64,000 nucleotides of DNA from positions 62,001-126,000 of the forward strand of contig JAZJZX010000012.1 of the NCBI GenBank assembly GCA_040389445.1, given 5' to 3'. Made by a program: the position numbers and the translations under genes. Positions 1-7,993 of the stretch are shown here, in pieces (the stretch's first letter is position 1; the number at the start of each line of letters is the position of its first letter). This DNA is from UBA5189 sp040389445 (GTDB taxonomy: Bacteria > Chloroflexota > Limnocylindria > Limnocylindrales > CSP1-4). The notes beneath the pieces were generated by a model. The model made no database searches. It saw only the letters and a list, made by a program, of their open reading frames with translations, and was not told the DNA's origin.

Positions 1-15
1 TCGGCCCGCGCCCGG

Positions 16-21
16 TAGCAT
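16..21 (+). promoter_or_regulatory. -10 box, predicted leaderless start of the MutL-like gene
   Basis: TAGCAT ends 6 nt before the GTG at 28. With the usual distance from a -10 box to +1, transcription would begin on the start codon. The upstream part of the promoter lies outside the window. Confidence 0.5.
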
Positions 22-27
22 GAAGGC

Positions 28-1668
28 GTGAGCCGGGCACCCAGGACCCTCGCGGTCATCGACGCAGGTGGAGCAACCACCTCGGTCAGCCTGCTCGCAC
101 GCATCGACGAGCGCTGGCGCCTCACCGGAACGCTGGCCGGACCCGCAGGAATCCCCGAGGCAGCGCTGATGTCCACCCTCGCCGAGCGTGTTCGCACGGC
201 AGATGCGGGGCTCGGCGGCTGGCCTGAGTTTCAGGACGACGCGCTCGCTACCATGCCCACGCTGGCAGCCCGGAGCCGTCGCCCGGGGATGCTCCTGCTC
301 CTCGGTGCGTCGCGCCGGATCGTGGGAGACCTCGAGACCGAGGCCGTTCGGACGGGCTGGAGATTCATCTCGGCATCCACGGAATCCCATGACCCGCGCG
401 AGATGACGGCCCTGGCGCTCGACCCCGACGTCGACGTGGTGCTGATCGGGGCGGGCGATCCGCCGGGCCCGGACGAGCGCGCCGCGCTGGATGATCTCGC
501 CGCCCTGGGAGCGTCCGTCGCACGTCGTCGACCGGATCTCCGCGTGCTCGTCGGCGGACCAATTCGCGCTCGGAGGAGCTGGGGGGAGGCGCTCGGCGAC
601 GAGCCTGAGGGTTCTCCTCGCATCATCGATGCGCCGCCGGTTGCGGGAAGCCGGAGCGGGAGTCACGCCCTGCGTGCCGCCCTCGAGACACTGCGACAGG
701 ATCCCGCGGACGGGCGGAGCGGCCTCAAGGCTGCTGCGGCGTCTCTCGCCGACCTCCTCGATCTGCGCGTCGAACTGCTCGAGGTCGGATTTGACGGCGG
801 CGCCCGATTCCTTGCCGAGCCGGGTGCCGCGGGCGGTGGGCCGACCTGCCGAGGCATCGTCACCGCCCAGGGGTCGCTGGTTCCGCCGGAGCCCGACGAT
901 GATTCCGTCGATTCCGTCCTCGCCTGGACGACCGGCAGCCTTGACCGGCACCGGATGAGTGACCGGCTGCGCGACCTTCGCCGACGACCATGGGTCGATG
1001 GAGCCGGCGACGGCGCGCGACTGCGGCTCGCTGCCGCGAGTGCCGCCCTCGCTCGACTCGCGGCATTGACTCCGGAACTGACGGCCCGCCCGCCGGCAGA
1101 TCTGACGGTGATCACAGGGGGCGCGTTCGCCACGGCGCCGGCGTCGGCCATGGTCCTCGCCGTCGCGGACACGGTGCGCCGGACCGGGTCAACCCAGCTG
1201 GCCTGGGACCATGCCCGGCTTCTGGGCCCCATCGGCACCATCGAGGACGCGGACGAGCGACGATCGCTGCTTGCCGACCTGGTGCGCGATGCGCTGGTTC
1301 CGCTGGGAACTCTCGTCATTGCCGGGGGTGTCGGCGGCGCTCCCGGCAGTCGTCGGCGCGCACGCGCCCGGAGCGGCCGGATGATGCTCGAGGTCGCCGG
1401 CACGACCACGCCGCGGGATCTGGAAGCAGGTGAACTCGTGTTCATCGATCTGCCCGCCGGCGAGATCGTCGCAGCACGGCTCGAGTTCTCCGAGATCGTG
1501 CGACTCGGCAAGCGGACCCGGAGCGTCACGGTCCCGGTGACCGGTGGCCTGGGCGGCCTGATCATCGACCTGCGCGACGTTCCGTTGAATCTTCCGGAGC
1601 GCCGGGACAGACGGCGCTCGCGCCTGGCGGAGTGGGGGGCGCAGGCCTGGCCGCGCGACGATCGATGA
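28..1668 (+). CDS. MutL-like (glutamate mutase L family) actin-fold ATPase
   Basis: A 546-residue protein with the layout of the MutL/GlmL family, the acetate-and-sugar-kinase/actin-fold proteins first found beside the cobalamin-dependent glutamate mutase. Visible are an N-terminal phosphate-binding-like strand turn (VIDAGGATTSVSL, residues 9-21), and a C-terminal half with ITGGAFATAPAS and a run around LLGPIGTIED that are typical of the family. No mutase subunits (GlmS/GlmE) lie nearby. The family is common as an orphan in Chloroflexota, Actinobacteria and Firmicutes, where its job is unknown; a role in mutase assembly is only a family-level guess. The start is GTG at 28, 6 nt after a TAGCAT box. 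The stop overlaps the next gene by 4 bp. Confidence 0.7.
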   Translation: MSRAPRTLAVIDAGGATTSVSLLARIDERWRLTGTLAGPAGIPEAALMSTLAERVRTADAGLGGWPEFQDDALATMPTLAARSRRPGMLLLLGASRRIVGDLETEAVRTGWRFISASTESHDPREMTALALDPDVDVVLIGAGDPPGPDERAALDDLAALGASVARRRPDLRVLVGGPIRARRSWGEALGDEPEGSPRIIDAPPVAGSRSGSHALRAALETLRQDPADGRSGLKAAAASLADLLDLRVELLEVGFDGGARFLAEPGAAGGGPTCRGIVTAQGSLVPPEPDDDSVDSVLAWTTGSLDRHRMSDRLRDLRRRPWVDGAGDGARLRLAAASAALARLAALTPELTARPPADLTVITGGAFATAPASAMVLAVADTVRRTGSTQLAWDHARLLGPIGTIEDADERRSLLADLVRDALVPLGTLVIAGGVGGAPGSRRRARARSGRMMLEVAGTTTPRDLEAGELVFIDLPAGEIVAARLEFSEIVRLGKRTRSVTVPVTGGLGGLIIDLRDVPLNLPERRDRRRSRLAEWGAQAWPRDDR

Positions 1669-2675
1669 CCAACGGACATGCCCTGCCGGGCCTGGACCTC
1701 GTGCGGCTGCGGACGGTGACGGTCGGTGGCGTCGAGGCGTGGTTTCCTCTGCAGCCCGGCGATCGCGAACTCGCGAGCGTCGGCGAAACGGTGGTTCCGG
1801 GTGCCCCACTGGGTGAACGCCTCCGCGACCCCAGGACCGAAGTCGCCGTCGGACCGACCGGCGCCGACGGCGTCCCGGGGGCATGGTGGCAGGGCCAGTC
1901 CGTACGACGACCGCGATCCGGTCGGACGGTGCAGGGCGAGCTCCTCTTCCGGAGCGGTGGAAGGTGGCGGATTGCCGCCGGAGACCCGGCCGAGCCGCTC
2001 GAGGCGCCCATCGGGGGCACCGTCAGCGAGATCCGCTCGGGAGCCGGAATCCGGCTGAGGACGGCTGCCCGTGGGCTCCTTGGAGCAGATACTCTCGGGG
2101 GCCCGACCAGCGGCCGGCTTCAGGTCCTCGCTCCCCGCGACGGGCACGTCCGGGCGTCGGAGATCGACGTCAGCGGTTCGGGAGCGGTCCTCGTGGTCGG
2201 ATCGACCATCGACGCCGAGGCGATCACGCGGGCCCGCGCGGTCGGTGTCCGCGGTCTCGTCGTCGCGGCGCTCGGAGTCAAGGAGCGCCGCGAGGTCATG
2301 GCCTCGGAGCGGCGCGCCCGGGCGGGCGTGCATGGCCTGCCGCCCTTCGCGATCCTGGTCCTCGAGGGCACCATCGGCCGCCCGATCGCCACGCCGATCA
2401 CGGCGGTGCTCGAAGCGGTCGCCGGACGGCCGGTCGCGATCGTCTCCGACCCCGCCTGCCTGCTGTTCGACGATGCCGATCTCGATCTGCCGGTGCCCGC
2501 AGCGGACCTCGTCCGGATCACGGCAGGCCCGCTCGCGGGGCTCGAGGGGACCTGGGCCGGCCTGGCCGGGCCGTACCGTTTCGCGGGTGGCGTGATCCTC
2601 GAGGCGGGTTGGGTTCGGCTGGGGAGTAGCGAGCCCGTCGCGGTGCCGCTCGGCGATCTGGAACGCTTCGCCTGA
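1665..2675 (+). CDS. Conserved protein of unknown function with C-terminal KOW-like segment, partner of MutL-like gene
   Basis: 336 residues from the ATG at 1665, which overlaps the previous stop (ATGA); an ATG 33 nt upstream is in frame but lies inside the neighbour. I do not recognise a catalytic family. The middle (about residues 150-230) reads as alternating beta strands and helices with several hydrophobic strands (VLVVGS, GLVVAALG, FAILVLEG). The last 60 residues resemble a KOW/SH3-like barrel (VRITAGPLAGLEGTW, as in the NusG C-terminal domain). The N-terminal part carries GETVVPGAPLGER-type turns reminiscent of biotinyl/lipoyl-like barrels. The translational coupling suggests it works with the MutL-like ATPase. 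Confidence 0.6.
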   Translation: MTNGHALPGLDLVRLRTVTVGGVEAWFPLQPGDRELASVGETVVPGAPLGERLRDPRTEVAVGPTGADGVPGAWWQGQSVRRPRSGRTVQGELLFRSGGRWRIAAGDPAEPLEAPIGGTVSEIRSGAGIRLRTAARGLLGADTLGGPTSGRLQVLAPRDGHVRASEIDVSGSGAVLVVGSTIDAEAITRARAVGVRGLVVAALGVKERREVMASERRARAGVHGLPPFAILVLEGTIGRPIATPITAVLEAVAGRPVAIVSDPACLLFDDADLDLPVPAADLVRITAGPLAGLEGTWAGLAGPYRFAGGVILEAGWVRLGSSEPVAVPLGDLERFA

Positions 2676-2742
2676 TCGGGCCGCTCCGACCGTCCGGCCG
2701 GCTGAGCTTCTCCGGTGCCGGGCACCGGTCACGCCCTTCCGC

Positions 2743-2748
2743 TACGCT
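2743..2748 (+). promoter_or_regulatory. -10 box, predicted leaderless start of tsaE
   Basis: TACGCT lies exactly 6 nt before the ATG at 2755, so +1 would coincide with the start codon. No convincing -35 box and no Shine-Dalgarno sequence are visible. Confidence 0.5.
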
Positions 2749-2754
2749 CCGGCG

Positions 2755-3294
2755 ATGCCGCACGACGCGCCGCCCATGCCACGCACCGCGACCCTGACCT
2801 CGCCATCGGCGAGTGTCACGCGAGCGCTCGCCATGGACCTTGCCCGGGTCGCGAGGCCGGGCGACCTGATCTGCCTGTGGGGCGAGCTCGGGGCGGGCAA
2901 GACGGTCGTCGCGAAGGGGTTCGGGCTCGGGCTCGGGATCCACGAGACGATCAACTCTCCGACGTTCGTCCTGATGGCCGAATACGCGGGTCGTTTACCG
3001 CTCTTTCACATCGATCTGTACCGGCTCGCCGGCGCGGACGACGCCCTGGCCGGTGGTCTGATCGATGAACGTCAGGCGGCCGGGGTCACGCTCGTCGAGT
3101 GGCCGGAGCGCCTCGGGGCGGCGCTGCCCCTCGAGCGCCTGGACATTCGGCTCGATGGTTCTGCAGAGGACGTCAGACTGATCACCATGTCGGCGACCAC
3201 ATCCGAGCTTGCTCGCTACGTCACCGCCGCGCTCGACCGGGATGACGAATCGGTCCGGTCGCCGGAAGCGATCGCCGGGACGCCCGACGCATGA
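2755..3294 (+). CDS. tsaE: tRNA t6A biosynthesis ATPase TsaE
   Basis: 179 residues. TsaE is the P-loop ATPase that works with TsaB and TsaD to transfer threonylcarbamoyl from TC-AMP to A37 of ANN-decoding tRNAs in the cytoplasm. The Walker A motif GELGAGKT is at residues 43-50, followed by the family motifs SPTF and HIDLYRL, and VEWPERL near residue 118. The protein is slightly longer than usual because of a 35-residue C-terminal tail of low complexity. It heads a tsaE-tsaB-rimI-tsaD run in which each gene overlaps the next. The start at 2755 is supported by a -10 box 6 nt upstream. Confidence 0.95.
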   Translation: MPHDAPPMPRTATLTSPSASVTRALAMDLARVARPGDLICLWGELGAGKTVVAKGFGLGLGIHETINSPTFVLMAEYAGRLPLFHIDLYRLAGADDALAGGLIDERQAAGVTLVEWPERLGAALPLERLDIRLDGSAEDVRLITMSATTSELARYVTAALDRDDESVRSPEAIAGTPDA

Positions 3295-4001
3295 CGGCGG
3301 AGCCGGGCGGGTCGATGCCCTGGATCCTTGCGATCGACACCGGGACCTCGGAGATCGTGGTCGCCGCCGGGAGCCTGGACGGGTCGGTGGTACGCGGGTT
3401 CAGCGAACCGGCCGGCTTCCGCCACGGCGAACTGCTGCTCGCCCTGGTCGATCGCCTTCTGGCCGAGACGCGCCTTGGGCGCGACCAGCTCTGCGGGATC
3501 GTGGTTGGTACCGGCCCCGGGGCGTTCACGGGCCTCCGCGTGGGGCTTGCGACCGCAAAGACGATGGCGCACGCCCTCGGCATCCCGCTCGTCGGCGTCG
3601 GTACGGCGTCCGCGCTCCTCCGCGCTGCCACGCTGGACGTCGAGGTCGGCCAGACCCCGGAGTCGCGTCTCGTTCTCCTCCTGCCGGCCGGCCCTCGAGA
3701 TCGCGTGATCGTCCGTGACGGACAACCGCCGCGGATCCTGGCAGATGCAGCCGAGGTCGAGCGACTCGATGCCGCGCGGCTCGTCGCCGTGGACCTCGAC
3801 GGCCGGGCACCCGAAGCCGCCGTGACCCGGGGCGCGGCGGCGCGAATGCTCCTGGGCCGGTCGCTCCTGGAGATCGGCGCGGAGCGCCTGCGTGCGGGCC
3901 AGGATGACGACCCCGAGCGCCTCGTCCCGGATTATGTGACGCTGCCGCGCGGGATTCACGGCACGAGTGGAGCCATCGAATGGTCGAACGACCTCCACTG
4001 A
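3291..4001 (+). CDS. tsaB: tRNA t6A threonylcarbamoyl transferase partner TsaB
   Basis: 236 residues, an ASKHA-fold protein that dimerises with TsaD in t6A synthesis. It has the N-terminal phosphate-1 loop AIDTGTSEIVVAAG and the family hallmark GPGAFTGLRVG around residue 75. It lies in the middle of the t6A operon: its ATG overlaps the tsaE stop (ATGA), and its end overlaps rimI by 22 bp. The start could also be the internal ATG nine codons later (MPWILAIDTG), which gives the usual family N-terminus; the overlap favours 3291. Confidence 0.93.
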   Translation: MTAEPGGSMPWILAIDTGTSEIVVAAGSLDGSVVRGFSEPAGFRHGELLLALVDRLLAETRLGRDQLCGIVVGTGPGAFTGLRVGLATAKTMAHALGIPLVGVGTASALLRAATLDVEVGQTPESRLVLLLPAGPRDRVIVRDGQPPRILADAAEVERLDAARLVAVDLDGRAPEAAVTRGAAARMLLGRSLLEIGAERLRAGQDDDPERLVPDYVTLPRGIHGTSGAIEWSNDLH

Positions 4002-4582
4002 CCACCGTCCGCATCGAACCCATGTCGCTCGCCGACCTGCCGGAGGTGCACCGGATTGAGCAGGCGAGTTTCAGCGTGCCGTGGCCCGATGATGCCTATC
4101 GCACGGAGCTCACCGGGAATCGGCTGGCCTCCTACCTTGTCGTGCGGGCCGGCGACGCACTCGCTGGGTATGGCGGGATCTGGATGATGGTGGACGAAGC
4201 GCACATCACGACCTTCGCCGTCGACCCGCGGTGGCGTCGCCAGCGACTTGGTGAAACGCTGCTCATGGCCATGATCGATCTTGCGATCGCACGACACGCT
4301 CGTGAAGCCACGCTGGAGGTCCGTCTGTCCAATGTGCCGGCCCGCCGGCTCTATGAGAAATTCGGCTTCCGGCCGGTGGGCGTGCGTCCGCGCTACTACT
4401 CCGACAATGGGGAGGACGCCCTGATCATGACCACGCCGCCCCTCCAGGGTCCTGCCATGCGCCGGCTGCTCGCCGACCGGCGTGCTGCGCTCGCTGCGGC
4501 ACCCGCGCCGGTCGCGAGACTGGCGCGGCGTGGATCGCCGGACCGTGACCATCGCGACGGCGCACCGCTGGACGCTTCGTGA
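3980..4582 (+). CDS. rimI: Ribosomal protein S18-alanine N-acetyltransferase-like GNAT
   Basis: 200 residues; RimI-type GNAT that acetylates protein N-termini from acetyl-CoA. The core (residues about 10-145) shows the RimI order: an N-terminal MSLADLPEVHRIEQASFSVPW segment, the acetyl-CoA loop RRQRLGETLL, and the C-terminal NVPARRLYEKFGF. The family is normally encoded between tsaB and tsaD, as here. A roughly 40-residue Ala/Arg-rich tail extends beyond the GNAT fold. The start overlaps tsaB by 22 bp, and the stop overlaps the tsaD GTG. The substrate is inferred from context. Confidence 0.88.
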   Translation: MVERPPLTTVRIEPMSLADLPEVHRIEQASFSVPWPDDAYRTELTGNRLASYLVVRAGDALAGYGGIWMMVDEAHITTFAVDPRWRRQRLGETLLMAMIDLAIARHAREATLEVRLSNVPARRLYEKFGFRPVGVRPRYYSDNGEDALIMTTPPLQGPAMRRLLADRRAALAAAPAPVARLARRGSPDRDHRDGAPLDAS

Positions 4583-5643
4583 GCGGGCCGCTCATCCTGG
4601 CGATCGAGTCGTCCTGCGACGAGACCGGCATCGCCCTCGTCGAGGGTGGTCGTCGGATCCACGCCAACGTCGTGGCGAGCCAGGTGGCGATGCACGCCGA
4701 AACCGGCGGCATCGTGCCCGAAGTGGCCGCCCGCGCGCATCTGCGCTGGATCCTGCCCGTCCTGGACGAGGCCCTGTCCACGGCGGGCGTGACCGTCCGG
4801 GACGTCGATGCCGTGGCGGTGACGCACGGACCCGGACTTGCCGGCTCGCTCCTGGTGGGAATCAACGTCGCCAAGACCCTGGCCTGGGTGCACGACCGGC
4901 CGTTGCTCGGCGTGAACCACCTCGAGGGGCACGTATACGCGGGCTGGTTGCTGGATCCAGGCCAGGATGGGACGCCCGAGCCCGTATTTCCGCTCGTCGC
5001 GCTGGTAGTGTCGGGTGGCCATACCTTCCTCGTCGAGATGCGCGACCACCTCGACTATCGCCTCCTCGGACAGACGGTGGACGATGCTGCCGGCGAGGCA
5101 TTCGACAAGGTGGGACGGCTGCTCGGACTCGGGTATCCGGGCGGGCCGGCCATCCAGCGGGCGGCGGCCTCAGCCGAGCATCATGACGCCGTCTTTCCTC
5201 GAGCGTGGCTCGGGGAAACCCTCGACTTCAGCTTTTCCGGGCTCAAGACGGCAGCCCGTCGGATCATCGATGCCGCGCGAGCCGACGAGGGACTCGGGGA
5301 AGATCGAGCGGAGCGGCTACCGGAGGCCAGGATCGCCGATCTTGCCCGGGGCTTCCAGGATTCCGTGACGGACGTGCTCGTGGCGAAGACGATCCGTGCC
5401 GCGCGGGCGGCCGGTGCTCGGTCGATCGTCCTGGGCGGTGGTGTGGCGGCCAACGCGGCGCTCCGTGAGCGCCTGCTCGGCGAGGCCGAGTCGCTTGGGA
5501 TCCCGGTCATCATTCCGCGGCCCGGGCTGTGCACGGACAATGGAGCGATGATCGGTGCCGCCGCGGCGCAGCGGTACGCCACCGGCGAGCGGGCAGGGCT
5601 GGACCTCGATGCCCGTCCGTCCTTGCCCCTGGCGCGTCGGTGA
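4579..5643 (+). CDS. tsaD: tRNA N6-adenosine threonylcarbamoyltransferase TsaD
   Basis: 354 residues, full length for TsaD (Kae1/YgjD), the catalytic subunit of t6A37 formation. Seen are the N-terminal AIESSCDETG, the HGPGLAGSLLVG loop, the metal-binding histidine pair in NHLEGHVYAGW, VSGGHTFLVE, the FSFSGLKTA segment and the C-terminal LGGGVAANAALRERL with TDNGAMIG. The GTG start overlaps the rimI stop (GTGA), which indicates translational coupling. Confidence 0.96.
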   Translation: MSGPLILAIESSCDETGIALVEGGRRIHANVVASQVAMHAETGGIVPEVAARAHLRWILPVLDEALSTAGVTVRDVDAVAVTHGPGLAGSLLVGINVAKTLAWVHDRPLLGVNHLEGHVYAGWLLDPGQDGTPEPVFPLVALVVSGGHTFLVEMRDHLDYRLLGQTVDDAAGEAFDKVGRLLGLGYPGGPAIQRAAASAEHHDAVFPRAWLGETLDFSFSGLKTAARRIIDAARADEGLGEDRAERLPEARIADLARGFQDSVTDVLVAKTIRAARAAGARSIVLGGGVAANAALRERLLGEAESLGIPVIIPRPGLCTDNGAMIGAAAAQRYATGERAGLDLDARPSLPLARR

Positions 5644-6554
5644 GCGGCCCGGGCCACGAAGCCGGAAGGAGGGTGCCGCGGCTCGACCCGCTCGCGGTTC
5701 GTCGGCTCCTGCGCGACGAGGGTCTCCGGGCGCGACACTCGCTGTCACAGAACTTCCTGGCCGACCCGGACGTCCTCGAGGCCATCCTTGCCGAGGCCAA
5801 CCCGGCACCCGGGGATCGAGTGCTGGAGATCGGTCCGGGACTCGGCATCCTGACCGGCGCCCTGCTTGAGGCCGGTGCGGCGGTGACCGCCGTCGAGCTG
5901 GACTGGCGCCTGGCGGCCCTCGTCCGGAAGCGGTTGAGCCAGGCCGTGGATCGGGCGTCCCAAGATCCGGCCGGACCCGGCGCATTGACGCTGATCGAGG
6001 GCGATGCCCTCGATCAGGACCTGCCCAGCCTCGTCGCAGCGCCCTTCAGCGTGGTGGCCAATCTTCCGTACCACATCACGAGTCCGATCCTTCATCGGCT
6101 CCTCGAGGCTGCCCCTCGGCCGACCCGGCTGGTGCTCATGGTCCAGTGGGAGGTCGCGGAGCGGATTGCCGCGCCGCCGGGCCGGATGAGCTATCTGTCG
6201 GTCTTCGTCCAGTACCACGCCGAGGTCCGGATCGCCCGGCGCGTACCCGGTGATGCCTTCGAGCCGGCGCCGAGTGTGGCCTCTGCCGTGATCGTCCTCG
6301 AGCCCAGAACCGGCAAGCCGACGATGGTCCCGCCCGTTGCCGACGAAGACGCCCTGTGGGCCCTGGTCCAGGCCGGGTTCCGGGAACGCCGCAAGATGGT
6401 TCGGAACGTCCTGGCCCGCCAGCTGCGCGTGGGGCAGTCGCGAATCGATGCGGCCCTCGCGCTGGCGGGTATCACCGGCGATCGCCGTCCGCAGACGCTC
6501 AGCGTGGAGGAGTGGATCGCGCTGCGCGCGGGCCTCGACGGCCTCGATGGGTGA
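5640..6554 (+). CDS. rsmA: 16S rRNA (A1518/A1519) dimethyladenosine transferase RsmA
   Basis: 304 residues. RsmA/KsgA dimethylates the two adjacent adenines of helix 45 of 16S rRNA using SAM. Motifs: SLSQNFLADP near the N-terminus, SAM-binding LEIGPGLGILTGAL, acidic VELD, the catalytic NLPYHIT, and the C-terminal rRNA-binding helices. The GTG at 5640 overlaps the tsaD stop (GTGA). A second in-frame GTG at 5673 directly abuts GGAAGGAGG and would give 293 residues, but the zero spacing makes it less likely. A very long out-of-frame N-terminal extension upstream was rejected. Confidence 0.95.
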   Translation: MSGPGHEAGRRVPRLDPLAVRRLLRDEGLRARHSLSQNFLADPDVLEAILAEANPAPGDRVLEIGPGLGILTGALLEAGAAVTAVELDWRLAALVRKRLSQAVDRASQDPAGPGALTLIEGDALDQDLPSLVAAPFSVVANLPYHITSPILHRLLEAAPRPTRLVLMVQWEVAERIAAPPGRMSYLSVFVQYHAEVRIARRVPGDAFEPAPSVASAVIVLEPRTGKPTMVPPVADEDALWALVQAGFRERRKMVRNVLARQLRVGQSRIDAALALAGITGDRRPQTLSVEEWIALRAGLDGLDG

Positions 6555-7587
6555 GGCATCGGTGCCAGCGAACCGCGGGCTATCGCCCATCGTTCGCATT
6601 GCGCCCGCGAAGGTGAATCTCACGCTGGCCGTCCTTGGTCGGAGGCCGGACGGGTATCACGACCTGCATTCGGTGATGGTGCCGGTGGCCCTCGCAGATC
6701 GGCTGAGCCTCGCCCGCGCGCATGGCTCCTTCGATACCGTGCGGGTAGCGGGGCACCGTGCGGGACCCGACCGGGACAACCTCGTGCTCCGGGCCATCGG
6801 CGCGGCACGAGCGACCCTCCGTGGCCAGGTCGATGCCTGGCCGATTGCCGCCCGCCTGGAGAAGGCGATCCCGGTCGCGGCCGGCCTCGGCGGCGGGAGC
6901 AGCGACGCGGCGGCGGCCCTGGATGCAGCCCTTGAAGCCTGGAGCGTCGATACGGCCCTCGGACCGTCGATGGTCTCGACGATCCGGGCGGAACTGGCTG
7001 TCCGGCTCGGATCGGACGTGCCGTTCTTCCTCGCCCGTGGGCCGGCGGTCGTGACCGGGCGCGGTGAGGTCGTCGACGCGCTGCCCGGGCTGCGCGGGAG
7101 CGCACCCGGGCTGCTCCTGGTCACGCCGGCATTTCCCGCCGCGACCTCGGCCGTCTTCGCTGCACTGGACCACGATGCCGCCGCTCGACCGACGGATGGT
7201 GGCAGTACCCGGGCAGCATCGCAGCACCTGGCCGCTGAATGGCGGGCAGGACTGCGCTCCTCGGCGCTCCTCGTCAGGGCAGGGGTGCTCGCGAGTGCCA
7301 ACGATCTCGCACCGGCCGCCGACGTCGTGGTCCCGGGCCTGCGGGCGCTCCGTCGCACGCTCGCCCGGCTGCTTGGACGTCCGGTCGGCCTGTCCGGGTC
7401 CGGGCCGACGCTCTGGGTCCTCTATGCTTCAAGGGCCGAGGCGGCGACGGCCGCCGAGGCGGTGGAGGCCGGAGTGGCAGATGGATCGATCGTCGCCCCG
7501 GGTTCCGCTGGACCGTCCATCATTGCCACCACCATCGCGGCCGAGGATCGCGCGCCGAACCGCCCTGAGGAGGATGCATCGCCATGA
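6547..7587 (+). CDS. ispE: 4-diphosphocytidyl-2-C-methyl-D-erythritol kinase IspE
   Basis: 346 residues; the GHMP kinase that phosphorylates CDP-ME in the MEP isoprenoid pathway. It shows the substrate-side motif APAKVNLTL, the ATP-binding GHMP loop PVAAGLGGGSSDAAA, and the C-terminal SGSGPTLWVL. The ATG at 6547 overlaps rsmA by 8 bp; an upstream extension inside rsmA is a frame artefact. The protein is slightly long for IspE because of a roughly 30-residue tail. It supplies precursors for the polyprenyl synthase at 10.9-11.9 kb. Confidence 0.94.
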   Translation: MGEASVPANRGLSPIVRIAPAKVNLTLAVLGRRPDGYHDLHSVMVPVALADRLSLARAHGSFDTVRVAGHRAGPDRDNLVLRAIGAARATLRGQVDAWPIAARLEKAIPVAAGLGGGSSDAAAALDAALEAWSVDTALGPSMVSTIRAELAVRLGSDVPFFLARGPAVVTGRGEVVDALPGLRGSAPGLLLVTPAFPAATSAVFAALDHDAAARPTDGGSTRAASQHLAAEWRAGLRSSALLVRAGVLASANDLAPAADVVVPGLRALRRTLARLLGRPVGLSGSGPTLWVLYASRAEAATAAEAVEAGVADGSIVAPGSAGPSIIATTIAAEDRAPNRPEEDASP

Positions 7588-7967
7588 ACCGACAGGCCAT
7601 CTCGACATCGGGTGCCCCGGCCGCTCTCGGTCCCTACAGCCAGGCGATCGTCAGCGGCGATCTCGTGTTCTGCGCCGGGCAGCTCGGCCTCGATGCGACC
7701 TCCGGTGACATGGCCGATGGGGTCGAGGCGCAGGCGGAGCGAGCGCTCAGGAACCTCGCCGCCGTTCTCGACGCGGCCGGCTGTTCCTTCGCCGACGTGG
7801 TCAAGACCACCGTGTTTCTGGCCGACATCAATGACTTCGCCGCCGTCAACGCCGTCTACGCGAGGTTCATGGTCGATCCCGCACCTGCCCGATCGACCTT
7901 CGCGGTCGGCGCGCTTCCCAAGGGCGGTCGCGTCGAGATCGAGGCCATCGCCCGACGGAATGCCTGA
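7584..7967 (+). CDS. ridA: RidA-family reactive enamine/imine deaminase
   Basis: 127 residues, YjgF/YER057c/UK114 fold. RidA hydrolyses 2-aminoacrylate and related reactive enamines released by PLP enzymes. The key arginine in PARSTFAVGALPKG, the GPYSQAI motif near residue 16 and the C-terminal VEIEAIA are all present. The ATG overlaps the ispE stop (ATGA). Confidence 0.94.
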   Translation: MNRQAISTSGAPAALGPYSQAIVSGDLVFCAGQLGLDATSGDMADGVEAQAERALRNLAAVLDAAGCSFADVVKTTVFLADINDFAAVNAVYARFMVDPAPARSTFAVGALPKGGRVEIEAIARRNA

Positions 7968-7993
7968 CGCCGATCAACGGCGGGTCGATTGAC

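Noticed and set aside
663..2732. Very long open frame on the minus strand opposite the MutL-like pair
   Set aside because: High-GC shadow frame: residue composition is Arg/Ala/Pro-rich and no domain is recognisable, while the plus strand holds coupled genes.
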